A stretch of DNA of 10,195 nucleotides, taken from Acidobacteriota bacterium (GTDB taxonomy: Bacteria; Acidobacteriota; Vicinamibacteria; Vicinamibacterales; UBA8438). Positions 1 through 6,675 of this stretch are shown here, one piece after another (within the stretch, counting starts at the first letter, position 1; each line of letters opens with the position of its first letter). The notes under the pieces are model-generated. The model was not told the DNA's origin and searched no databases. It saw only the letters and a program-made list of their open reading frames with translations. The stretch lies in NCBI GenBank assembly GCA_005778315.1, contig SXOW01000389.1, positions 1-10,195 on the forward strand. Reading direction: 5' to 3'. The position numbers and the translations under genes were made by a program.

Positions 1-121
1 CGGCGGCGTCGGCGCCTTCGGGTTCGTGGGCCTGGTGCTCGGGCCCATCGTGCTCGTCACGGCGAGCACGCTGCTCAACGCGATGGCCGGGCACCCGAAG
101 CCACCCCCGGCGGCGGAGTGA
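1..121 (+). CDS. AI-2E family (PerM/YdiK-type) transporter, C-terminal end only
   Basis: Only the last 39 residues are in the window, read from base 2 to the TGA at 119-121. They form a Gly-rich hydrophobic stretch (GGVGAFGFVGLVLGPIVLV) followed by TASTLLNAMAG and a short Pro-rich tail. The pattern G-x-x-A-F-G-F-x-G-L-x-x-G-P matches the last transmembrane helix region of the AI-2E transporter family, which are inner-membrane proteins with about eight spans. What the family exports is debated and cannot be told from this tail. The gene converges on the next gene with about 50 bp between stop codons and no obvious hairpin. The assignment rests on one motif. Confidence 0.72.
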   Translation, partial: GGVGAFGFVGLVLGPIVLVTASTLLNAMAGHPKPPPAAE

Positions 122-172
122 TGCGCCTGACGATGCCCGACGCGTGGTCTTTCGCGGCTGGCGCGCTGACGG

Positions 173-583
173 TCAGGAACCCTGCCGCGGGTCCAGTCGC
201 ACGATGCGCCGCGGGGGGAAGCCGGTGAGCACCCGGAACACGACGCCGTGCGGGTGCTCGGTATCGACGCGGTCCTGCTCCGCCCCGGTGACGGGGACGA
301 CGCGATAGTCGCGGGTCTCGCCATCGAGCGTCGCCCGCACATCCGGATTCTCGAGGGCGCGTCGATACCACGCGCGGGGCCAGTGGTTGGCGGACACGTA
401 GAGCCGGCCGTCGTAGTCCAGACGCTGCACGACGCGGGCGTGCGCCGTGCCGTCGTCCTCGAAGGTCGTGATGACGACCGACGTCTGCTCCCCGGGCTGG
501 AAGTAGCCGAGCATCGACTCGAACCCGGCAACCAGTCCCGCGTAGACCACCAGCAGGACCACGATCAGCTTGACGGCTCTCAC
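173..583 (-). CDS. Membrane-anchored small protein with a probable split beta-barrel (deazaflavin/FMN reductase-like) domain
   Basis: This 136-residue protein starts at a GTG (581-583). Residues 5-21 form one hydrophobic segment after MRAVK, so it is probably anchored in the inner membrane with the rest outside the cytoplasm. The remainder (about 33-131) alternates beta-strand-like stretches. The block LYVSANHWPRAWYRRALENP, then a strand with DGETRDYRVVPV, resembles the W-Y-x-x-x-x-x-N-P core of the deazaflavin-dependent nitroreductase (Ddn/DUF385) and pyridoxamine-oxidase-like split barrels. In that family this part lies at the flavin/F420 site; no activity can be assigned here. A good -10 box lies 20 bp upstream, but the ribosome site is only a G-rich run (GGGGGTGG). 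The gene appears monocistronic. Fold call moderate, function unknown. Confidence 0.68.
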   Translation of the reverse strand: MRAVKLIVVLLVVYAGLVAGFESMLGYFQPGEQTSVVITTFEDDGTAHARVVQRLDYDGRLYVSANHWPRAWYRRALENPDVRATLDGETRDYRVVPVTGAEQDRVDTEHPHGVVFRVLTGFPPRRIVRLDPRQGS

Positions 584-603
584 GTTAGACCACCCCCACG
601 GGC

Positions 604-609
604 ATTATA
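604..609 (-). promoter_or_regulatory. Consensus -10 box TATAAT for the minus-strand split-barrel gene
   Basis: The minus strand reads CTATAATGCC here, a perfect TATAAT in otherwise GC-rich DNA, ending 20 bp before the GTG start at 583. Transcription would begin near 596-598, giving a leader of about 14 nt. No good -35 is seen at 16-18 bp spacing (the hexamer there is GTCGCC-like), so this may need an activator or an alternative sigma factor. Confidence 0.45.
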
Positions 610-757
610 GGAGCCGCTTCCGCGGACGGCGACGCCGGGCAGCGGCTGGCGGTCGCGGCTGCTGCCGCGAGGACCGGCGAGGCGACGCGTATGGGTTTCG
701 GTGGCCGGAGCACTCCTCAGGGGCCTCGAGTGCGGCCAGCGGGTCCCTGGTCCGGTA

Positions 758-786
758 TTGTGGATCGGTCCATCTCGCGCTATCGT
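758..786 (+). promoter_or_regulatory. Candidate promoter for the leader ORF and tannase-family gene
   Basis: TTGTGG (758-763) and TATCGT (781-786) are separated by exactly 17 bp, the optimal spacing for a housekeeping sigma factor. The hexamers match consensus at 3/6 and 4/6. Transcription would start near 793, leaving about 135 nt of leader before the tannase start at 930. Such weak pairs occur by chance, so this is only a candidate. Confidence 0.25.
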
Positions 787-841
787 GACCACCATGCGTC
801 CTGCGCCTCGGGTGGTTCGGGTGTCGAAAGGAGCATGACGG

Positions 842-919
842 ATGAGAGCGGGCACCCTCGCCTCCGCCATCGCGGCGACCTGTGCGCAGGGACGGCTCCG
901 GTATCTGGGAGCTTTGTGA
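842..919 (+). CDS. Possible 25-codon leader ORF coupled to the tannase-family gene
   Basis: An ATG at 842 sits 8 nt after AAAGGAG (827-833), a near-consensus Shine-Dalgarno at good spacing. The frame encodes 25 residues (begins MRAGTLASAIAATCAQ) and ends with TGA at 917-919. That stop overlaps the GAGGGAG (918-924) that serves the tannase-family start at 930. The arrangement fits a translated leader whose stop delivers ribosomes to the next start. The peptide has no recognisable similarity and is slightly hydrophobic at its N-terminus. The ORF is short enough to be fortuitous; the spacing and stop/SD overlap are the only support. Confidence 0.3.
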   Translation: MRAGTLASAIAATCAQGRLRYLGAL

Positions 920-924
920 GGGAG
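918..924 (+). promoter_or_regulatory. Ribosome binding site fixing the tannase-family start at 930
   Basis: GAGGGAG lies 5 nt before the ATG at 930. It supports that start over the in-frame ATG at 882, which has no Shine-Dalgarno and would place 16 charged or polar residues ahead of the lipoprotein signal. Confidence 0.6.
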
Positions 925-929
925 ATTCC

Positions 930-2492
930 ATGCCATCGACCACACGCACGTGCCTGACGTTGTGTTCCGCCCTCGGCCTCGCCGGGGTCGCCGCCTGCGC
1001 AACCTCGACCACGGCGAGCCCCGACCGGTGCGCCGACCTTGCGGCGCTCGACCTGATCGACATGCGGATCGAGGACGCCGCCTCGGTCGAGGCCACCGCC
1101 GAGGAGCCGGCACACTGCCGCGTCGCCGGGGTCCTGGAGACCGAGATCCGGTTCGAGCTGCTGCTGCCGCAGCCCGGCGACTGGAACGGACGGTTCCTGA
1201 TGGGTGGCGGCGGCGGGTTCGTGGGCAGTGTGCAGAACCAGGCCATCGGGCTCTACGCCCATGGTGGCGGTCCGCTCCAGCGTGGCTACGCCACCGTCGG
1301 GACCGACACCGGACACGAGGGGAACGGCATCGAGGCGTCCTGGGCGCTCGATCATCCCGAGCGGCAGGAGAACTTCGGGCACCGGGCGGTGCACCTCACG
1401 GCCGAGGCGGCGAAGTCCATCATCGGGCACTACTACGACCGCGGACCCGACTACTCCTATTTCGTCGGCTGCAGTCGCGGCGGCGGGCAGGCGATGATGG
1501 AATCACAGCGGTATCCGGACGACTTCGATGGGATCGTCGCCGCCGCCCCCGCCTATCACTGGACCGGCATCACGGCCGGATTCGTGCAGAACCAGCAGGC
1601 GATCTACCCCACCGGCGACCTCGACGCACCCGTCCTGACGCTCGACACGCTGGATCTGCTGGGGTCGAGCATTCTCGCCGCCTGCGACGACGACGACGGT
1701 GTCGTCGACGGGACGATGACCGATCCGCGCCGGTGCGAGTTCACACCCGCGGACTTGACCCGCTGTCCCGGCGACGAGGCCGGCGCCGGCTGTGTCACGG
1801 CTGCGCAGCTCGCGGCCATCGAGCGGGTCTATGAGGGCCCGACCTCGAAGGAGACCCCGATCTACCACGGATTCAACTACGGTGGCGAGCACGACCCTGG
1901 CGGGTGGGACTCGTGGGTCGTGGCCAGCGACGCGCGTCGCGCCGGCGGCATCCCGAACGCGCAGTACGGGTTCGGAACCGAGCTGTTCAAATACTTCGTC
2001 TTCAGCGACCCGGAGTGGGACTACACGGAGTACGACTTCTCCACGTGGGCCGAGGACACCGCACCCACGGCGGCCATCCTGAACGCGACCAGCACCGACC
2101 TGAGCGCCTTCCGCGACCGCAACGGCAAGATCATCTACTGGACCGGATGGTCGGATCTGGCGCTGGCGCCCGAGGGCACCATCGACTACTACGAGCGGCT
2201 CCAGGCCGGCGATGCGACCGCCCGCGACTACGCCCGTCTCTACATGCTGCCGGGGGTGCTGCACTGCGCCGGGGGCCCGGGACCGGACCGGGTCGACTGG
2301 GTGGAGGCGATCCGGGCCTGGGTCGAGGAGGGCCGCGCCCCGGAGCGGCTGGTGGCCTCGAAGCTCGACGCGGCGGGCGTCCCGCTGCTCACCCGGCCGG
2401 TCTGCCCGTATCCGCAGGTCGCGGAATACGACGGCCGCGGTGACGTGAACGACCAGCAGAGCTTTCGCTGCGTGGCGCCCTCGTCGTTCTGA
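930..2492 (+). CDS. Tannase/feruloyl esterase family lipoprotein
   Basis: This 520-residue serine esterase is of the tannase/feruloyl esterase family, which cleaves aromatic (galloyl, feruloyl and related) esters of plant polyphenols or cell walls. The N-terminus is a lipoprotein signal: hydrophobic residues 8-22, then lipobox VAAC with Cys23 as the lipidated residue. The alpha/beta-hydrolase core has the nucleophile in GCSRGGG (Ser182), Asp409 in WTGWSDLALAPEG and His445 in MLPGVLHCAGGPG. Cys181 and Cys446 flank Ser and His, as in the family's CS-D-HC motif where a disulfide joins them. A lid part lies between, with an acidic DDDDGVVDG loop near residue 255 like the family's calcium site. 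Length is normal for the family. The protein probably sits on an outer or inner membrane leaflet facing away from the cytoplasm. The exact substrate cannot be read from sequence. It converges on the oxygenase gene with 59 bp between stops. Confidence 0.92.
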   Translation: MPSTTRTCLTLCSALGLAGVAACATSTTASPDRCADLAALDLIDMRIEDAASVEATAEEPAHCRVAGVLETEIRFELLLPQPGDWNGRFLMGGGGGFVGSVQNQAIGLYAHGGGPLQRGYATVGTDTGHEGNGIEASWALDHPERQENFGHRAVHLTAEAAKSIIGHYYDRGPDYSYFVGCSRGGGQAMMESQRYPDDFDGIVAAAPAYHWTGITAGFVQNQQAIYPTGDLDAPVLTLDTLDLLGSSILAACDDDDGVVDGTMTDPRRCEFTPADLTRCPGDEAGAGCVTAAQLAAIERVYEGPTSKETPIYHGFNYGGEHDPGGWDSWVVASDARRAGGIPNAQYGFGTELFKYFVFSDPEWDYTEYDFSTWAEDTAPTAAILNATSTDLSAFRDRNGKIIYWTGWSDLALAPEGTIDYYERLQAGDATARDYARLYMLPGVLHCAGGPGPDRVDWVEAIRAWVEEGRAPERLVASKLDAAGVPLLTRPVCPYPQVAEYDGRGDVNDQQSFRCVAPSSF

Positions 2493-2551
2493 AGCCGTCC
2501 ACGATGGTCCGTCTCGCCTCGAGATCGGCGACGCGATCGTGCCCCGCGAGG

Positions 2552-3727
2552 TCAGTTCATCTGGTGCGGAGCCGACACCGGCGCGTGCGTGGATCGGTGA
2601 CTGTTGACAGTCGCCAGGTACCTCACCCGATCGGCGACATAGCGGGTGGCGTCGAAGATGTTGCCATGCTCGCGCGACGCGCAGTACTGGATGTAGAGGC
2701 ACAGCCGGTACGTCCCGGGTTTGACGCGGCTGCCGAAATGCAGGCAGCGTGAGGTGTCAACCAGCCCGGCGCTCCCTGCCGGTCCCATGACAGCCATGGC
2801 CTTGTCGAGCCCACCGACCTCTGCGAGCTCGCTCTCGAGGTAGTGCGCCATGGCCATGTCGGCGTCGCGGCGCTGCCTGATCGCCCGGGTAATCCGGCTG
2901 GTTTCCGACGCGGGAATGAAGGTGAACGGTCCCTCGTCGGGCCCGACCTCGCGCAGGTTCAGGAACAGCTTGGCCTGGCGCATGCCTTCGGGGTCGAGGT
3001 GATAGATCTGGCTCGACACCGTGTCGTCGTGCCCGTGCGCGACGGAGTACAGGAGATCAATCCGATTAAGGTGCGGGACCGTACCGAGGTAGTTCGTGAC
3101 CAGGCTCAGCAGGCTGTCCGAGAGCGCAAAGTCGACGAACTCGGGATGCTGCGCCAGGTCCTCGTTGCTGAGGACGCTGCGCATGAACGCCCACTTCTTG
3201 CCGTGCATGGCCGTGTCGGGGCCGGCCGCGGCTTCGAGCTCTCTCTTCTTCTTTGCGAAGAGGCGCACCGCCAGCCCGATGATCTCCGCGGTGCCCGGCA
3301 GGGCGCCGGGAGGCAGCATCGCGTACCCATTGTCACGATTGAGCTGCGCTGCCGGGTGTTGCCGGTTGTAGGCAACGGCCGCGGCCTTCCGCTGGAACGC
3401 GTCGCGTGGCGACGTCGCGACTTCGGAGACGGCGAGCACCGCGCGGCCGGCGCTCGTATAGCGTCCTCGGTGATAGATGCGGCGGCGGAGGCGCTTGGCG
3501 TTCTTCTTCGTGAGGCCCCAGACGCGAAACGAGTTGTAGTACACCTTGCCGAGCCGTCGCCGCACCGCCCGCCATGTGTCATGGAGGGTGGACGTGGCTT
3601 CGACATACAGGCGCCGTGAGTTCTTCGCGGTGCGCTTCCGTGTGCGCCGCAGCGCATTGACGGACAGCCAGAACGATTTGCCCAGCGCACGACGGTAGAA
3701 CGGTCTTGAATCGATCTGTTCCGCCAT
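2552..3727 (-). CDS. Phytanoyl-CoA dioxygenase-like Fe(II)/2-oxoglutarate oxygenase with basic N-terminal region
   Basis: This 391-residue protein has an oxygenase core in about residues 135-370. Iron ligands are His243 and Asp245 (IYHLDPEG, the HxD motif) and His330 (SRCLHFGSR). Arg341 lies 11 residues after the distal His, where the family binds 2-oxoglutarate. Members hydroxylate lipids, amino acids or natural-product and glycan intermediates; the substrate here is unknown. The first 100 residues are very basic (28 Arg/Lys against 4 Asp/Glu) and unlike a standard family N-terminus, suggesting nucleic acid, membrane phospholipid or acidic-partner contact. The ATG at 3725-3727 is the first start after an in-frame TAG, but no strong Shine-Dalgarno precedes it. 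It follows the glycosyltransferase gene by 33 bp and is probably translated from the same transcript, so a role in tailoring the same glycan or lipid is a reasonable inference. Confidence 0.85.
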   Translation of the reverse strand: MAEQIDSRPFYRRALGKSFWLSVNALRRTRKRTAKNSRRLYVEATSTLHDTWRAVRRRLGKVYYNSFRVWGLTKKNAKRLRRRIYHRGRYTSAGRAVLAVSEVATSPRDAFQRKAAAVAYNRQHPAAQLNRDNGYAMLPPGALPGTAEIIGLAVRLFAKKKRELEAAAGPDTAMHGKKWAFMRSVLSNEDLAQHPEFVDFALSDSLLSLVTNYLGTVPHLNRIDLLYSVAHGHDDTVSSQIYHLDPEGMRQAKLFLNLREVGPDEGPFTFIPASETSRITRAIRQRRDADMAMAHYLESELAEVGGLDKAMAVMGPAGSAGLVDTSRCLHFGSRVKPGTYRLCLYIQYCASREHGNIFDATRYVADRVRYLATVNSHRSTHAPVSAPHQMN

Positions 3728-3760
3728 GGTCGTGTCAGTCTAACGCGGTTCGCGTCGCGC

Positions 3761-6415
3761 TCAGAACGGGCGGCGCCGCGCGAGTCCCGCAATCGCCTCG
3801 TGCTGCTCCCCGAGGGTTGCGCGCAGCGTGCCGAGATCGTTGACGTCGAGCGCGACGTATGAGCCCGGCCGCATCCCGGTGAACACGCGCCGCGCCAGGT
3901 CGAGATGCTGAGCGGTGAACGCCCGCGGGTTCGAATAGAACGAGAGCGACACCACTCCATACAGCGGCGGCAGATACGACAATCCGCCGTGCGTCCCGAC
4001 GAACGCGCGCGCCCGTGCGATCACTCTCGATTGCACGTCGAGGTTCGTGCGCGGAGACATCAGATGAGAGATGCGATGGACGCGGCCGCGCGCCGTCACG
4101 TCCATGTCAGGATGCTCGTCGAACTGGACAGGGGGATTCAGCAGGACCACGTCGGTTGTCTCGGCCAGAACGTTCACGAGATCCACGACGAATCGCCGGT
4201 TGTCGTCCGTGTCGGGAAAGGCCGCGTTGAAGTAGAAGCGGACCGCCACATAGTCACGCGGAAGCGTCGCGGCGAGGTTGCCGGCCTCGATGGCCGGCAG
4301 CGGCCTGAAGACCGCGAAGTTCTCCACGACGCTCACCGGCGCCCGACTCTGCCAGAACCCGTGGAACAGACGGTACATGTACATCGGGTGCAGCAGATCG
4401 CTTTCGCGCACCTGCAGGGTCTGCCGCACGAGCTTGATGATGTCGCGGTCGAATTCCGTGAGCGTCCGGGGCTTCCGCCGGCCCTCGGTGATCCGCTGCT
4501 CGCTCTTCTCCCGGAACTGCTCCGGCGTGTAGTAATCGAACAGGTCGAGGTAGTGCCCCGCGATGTCGCGGTACCAGGCGCTGCAGCCGCCGCGCGAAAC
4601 CACCACCATCCGCTCGGCGTCGAACGGCCGATACGCCTTGACCCAATTGAGGAACGGGATCCAGTAGAGAAGCTCGAAGCCGACCTCGCTGACCCATGGG
4701 CCGACGATGATGCGACGGTCGCGCCGGGCCATTTTCTGCAGGAGCCGGGGCACCGCCACGGCTTCCTCGGTCGGCGCGTCGACCCCTGCCAGGCGCGGGA
4801 GCGCGCGGGGAATGATGTACTGCTTCACGTACGCCTTGATCGGGCGGAACCGGAACAGCCAGTCGAAGACCGCCAGCGACATCTGGACGAGCGTGCCGGT
4901 AACGGTGATCGGTCTCAGTTGCCGCTGCCGCTTGGTCGAGACGCGCGTCAGGCGCCTGACCGCTCGCAGCAGCACTGCCACGGGGTAGAGCACCGCCCGC
5001 AGCGGGTAGACGTAGAGCGGAAGCCGCTGCGCCGCCGGCGCCGGCGCGGCCCCGAGTTGCTCGATGGCCTCGACCATCCGCGGGGTCGCAGCCTGATCGA
5101 GACCGTGCGGCCGCGCGAACGCCTGGACGAAATGTTCGATCTGCCGTCGCGTGCCTGCCGGATCGTCGAGTGCGGCCGCGAGTTCCCGCACGTGCGCGTC
5201 GAGGTCGTCAGCGAGCCGAAGGAGCCCGCCGCCCTGAGACGTCAGATGACGGAAATGCAGCGTGCCGTCCTGCGTCCGCTGATACTCGGGCGTTCGAATC
5301 GAGAACACGGGGCGGCCGACGATGCCGCATTCGATTTGGGCGCTGGTGTTGATGCCGACCGCGCCGGCGGCATGATGCATCGAGTCGAAGAACTCGTTCC
5401 GCGACTCGAAATCCACCGGGCTGGCGCCGCCGCGGGGCCAGACCACGACGTTGTCGAAGGCCTTCTCGTCGAAGCGATGCCAGGGCTGCCGGTTTTCCGG
5501 GTGCGGGCGGACGAGAATGCCGGCCCCGCGCACTCGCGCGTCGGGCGCGGAGCGAATCGCGCGGATCCACTTCTCGATGAAGATCACTTCGTCTGGCGCG
5601 ATGAACGGCGACGAGCACAGATACAAGAGGATTGGACACGCCGGATCGAGGCCGACGCGGGCGCAGAACGCGTCGCGTGTCGAGCTGGGACGCCGCTCGA
5701 ACCACTGGTCGTACACCATAGCCCCGGTCACGACCACGTCGTCCGGATTCGTGCCGTGCATCCGGACCGCTTCGGCCTTCTGCGCCTCGTTCCAGACGAA
5801 GACGTTGTCGGGCTGCACGCGGATGAGCCCCTTGTTCGTGAGGTTGTCCCAGCTCAGGACGGGCAGCGCACATCGGATGCCGACGCGCCGGGCGGCTTTG
5901 ACGAAATCAACCTGATCGGTGCCGATATCCACGAGAGGCGTCACCAGCAGCACGTCGGGGCGCTCGTGCGCGACGAGATCGAAGATGACCCGATCGACCG
6001 GGATGGCGCGCTCGACGATCAGCAGGGCCTTGACGAGGAGCCTGTTCGCCGCGCGAACGCGGAAGAGCGGCAGATCCACGAACCACCGGATCGGGCGCAG
6101 CACCTTGCCGCGCGCACGCTCCTTGAGGCTGTTGATCCCCTCGTACTCGGGCGTCAGATAGCGGACGTAGTCAACGGTGCACCGCGCAACGCGGCCCAGG
6201 CCGAGCCAGAAGCGCCACGGAGTCTTTCGTTCGAGTTGGCCGCACGTAATCGCAGGAAAGTCGTGGGTGAGCTGCCACAGGAGCGTCCCGTCACCTTCCT
6301 TGTCCTGCTGGCCGAAGACGAGGTGGACGCGGTGGTTCCGCTCGGCCAGCGCCTGGAGCGTCGACGCGAAATTACGCAGCGCGCCGGGATGCCGCATCGA
6401 GAACAGGATTCGCAT
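3761..6415 (-). CDS. Large two-domain putative glycosyltransferase (GT-B-like N-terminal half, GT61-like C-terminal half)
   Basis: The protein has 884 residues. Residues 1-455 look like a GT-B transferase: MRILFSMRHPGALRNFASTL is a Rossmann-type first strand, SWDNLTNKG is at 188-196, VWNEAQKAEAV at 207-217, HPEN at 305-308 and GINTSAQIE at 354-362. These recall CDP-glycerol/polysialyl-type and related capsule transferases. A linker (about 460-560) carries two hydrophobic patches (466-485, 505-520) among basic residues, possibly a membrane-surface contact. Residues 568-875 form a second module with GPWVSEVGFELLYWIPFLNW, VSRGGCSAWYRD (606-617) and FVGTHGGLSYLPPLYG (805-820). The last recalls the G-x-H-G-A-G-L motif of GT61/DUF563 transferases. 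The likely role is cytoplasmic assembly of a surface polysaccharide; donor and acceptor are unknown. The ATG at 6413-6415 opens the first strand, so the start is convincing, although its Shine-Dalgarno is weak. It is the first gene of a two-gene unit with the oxygenase. Confidence 0.82.
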   Translation of the reverse strand: MRILFSMRHPGALRNFASTLQALAERNHRVHLVFGQQDKEGDGTLLWQLTHDFPAITCGQLERKTPWRFWLGLGRVARCTVDYVRYLTPEYEGINSLKERARGKVLRPIRWFVDLPLFRVRAANRLLVKALLIVERAIPVDRVIFDLVAHERPDVLLVTPLVDIGTDQVDFVKAARRVGIRCALPVLSWDNLTNKGLIRVQPDNVFVWNEAQKAEAVRMHGTNPDDVVVTGAMVYDQWFERRPSSTRDAFCARVGLDPACPILLYLCSSPFIAPDEVIFIEKWIRAIRSAPDARVRGAGILVRPHPENRQPWHRFDEKAFDNVVVWPRGGASPVDFESRNEFFDSMHHAAGAVGINTSAQIECGIVGRPVFSIRTPEYQRTQDGTLHFRHLTSQGGGLLRLADDLDAHVRELAAALDDPAGTRRQIEHFVQAFARPHGLDQAATPRMVEAIEQLGAAPAPAAQRLPLYVYPLRAVLYPVAVLLRAVRRLTRVSTKRQRQLRPITVTGTLVQMSLAVFDWLFRFRPIKAYVKQYIIPRALPRLAGVDAPTEEAVAVPRLLQKMARRDRRIIVGPWVSEVGFELLYWIPFLNWVKAYRPFDAERMVVVSRGGCSAWYRDIAGHYLDLFDYYTPEQFREKSEQRITEGRRKPRTLTEFDRDIIKLVRQTLQVRESDLLHPMYMYRLFHGFWQSRAPVSVVENFAVFRPLPAIEAGNLAATLPRDYVAVRFYFNAAFPDTDDNRRFVVDLVNVLAETTDVVLLNPPVQFDEHPDMDVTARGRVHRISHLMSPRTNLDVQSRVIARARAFVGTHGGLSYLPPLYGVVSLSFYSNPRAFTAQHLDLARRVFTGMRPGSYVALDVNDLGTLRATLGEQHEAIAGLARRRPF

Positions 6416-6663
6416 TCTGGGCGTCTCTAAGATACCACCCGGCGCGTCGCTCCGCCGGTGGATCGGGCGACCGCCCGTCTCGAATGATGAGCGGGGTCAC
6501 CGGATGTTCCGACCTTGTTCACACTTCGCGGTTTATGATGGGGGCGTTTCGGTTTTTCCCGCCGAGGGACGATACTGCGTGCCGACACTCAAGTATGCGG
6601 TCCGGCTGCGCGGATGATGGTGAAAACGGGCGGAGCCATGATCCAACGACCCCTACAGAGACT
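6416..6663. other. Divergent spacer between the glycosyltransferase gene and the M20 hydrolase gene
   Basis: About 250 bp between two diverging genes. The M20 frame stays open through it back to an ATG at 6484, but that stretch has no protein-like character and lies ahead of a clear signal peptide, so I treat it as untranslated. It is less GC-rich around 6515-6570 (for example TTTATGATG and GGTTTTTCCC). TATGAT at 6534-6539 is a 5/6 match to a -10 box on the plus strand, without a convincing -35. No convincing promoter was found for the minus-strand unit, and no hairpin or RNA gene was recognised. Confidence 0.5.
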
Positions 6664-6669
6664 AGGAGG
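6664..6669 (+). promoter_or_regulatory. Consensus ribosome binding site fixing the M20 start at 6676
   Basis: AGGAGG is a perfect Shine-Dalgarno core, 6 nt before the ATG at 6676. It decides this start over the in-frame ATG at 6484, which would add 64 residues in front of the signal peptide. Confidence 0.75.
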
Positions 6670-6675
6670 CACGCC

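Larger units (their letters stand above)
584..929. other. Divergent intergenic region between the split-barrel gene and the tannase-family gene
   Basis: This 346-bp stretch lies between two genes transcribed away from each other, so it must carry both promoters. It holds the TATAAT for the minus gene (604-609), a weaker -35/-10 pair for the plus gene (758-786), and a possible 25-codon leader ORF with its own Shine-Dalgarno (842-919). Longer open frames crossing it are GC-driven shadows with no recognisable protein features. I see no RNA gene or long inverted repeat. Confidence 0.6.

Noticed and set aside
882..929. Upstream ATG at 882 as the tannase-family start
   Set aside because: It has no Shine-Dalgarno and would put 16 residues before the lipoprotein signal. 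The ATG at 930 has GAGGGAG 5 nt upstream.
2523..2538. Small hairpin (GATCG, 6-nt loop, CGATC) between the convergent tannase and oxygenase genes
   Set aside because: The stem is only 5 bp and no T-run follows on either strand, so it does not make a terminator.
1503..2702. 399-codon minus-strand frame opposite the tannase-family gene
   Set aside because: The plus frame has the full Ser/Asp/His triad and family motifs. The minus frame is low-complexity Arg/Val/Gly-rich sequence and runs across two genes.
2843..3619. 258-codon plus-strand frame opposite the oxygenase
   Set aside because: There is no recognisable domain and no ribosome site. The opposite strand has all iron and 2-oxoglutarate ligands.
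3905..6430. 841-codon open frame on the plus strand opposite the glycosyltransferase gene
   Set aside because: It is a GC-rich shadow: the product is Arg/His/Glu-rich with no domain motif, whereas the minus strand encodes clear fold signatures along its full length.
6484..6675. 64-codon N-terminal extension of the M20 protein
   Set aside because: The extension is not protein-like and precedes a signal peptide. The ATG at 6676 has a perfect AGGAGG.
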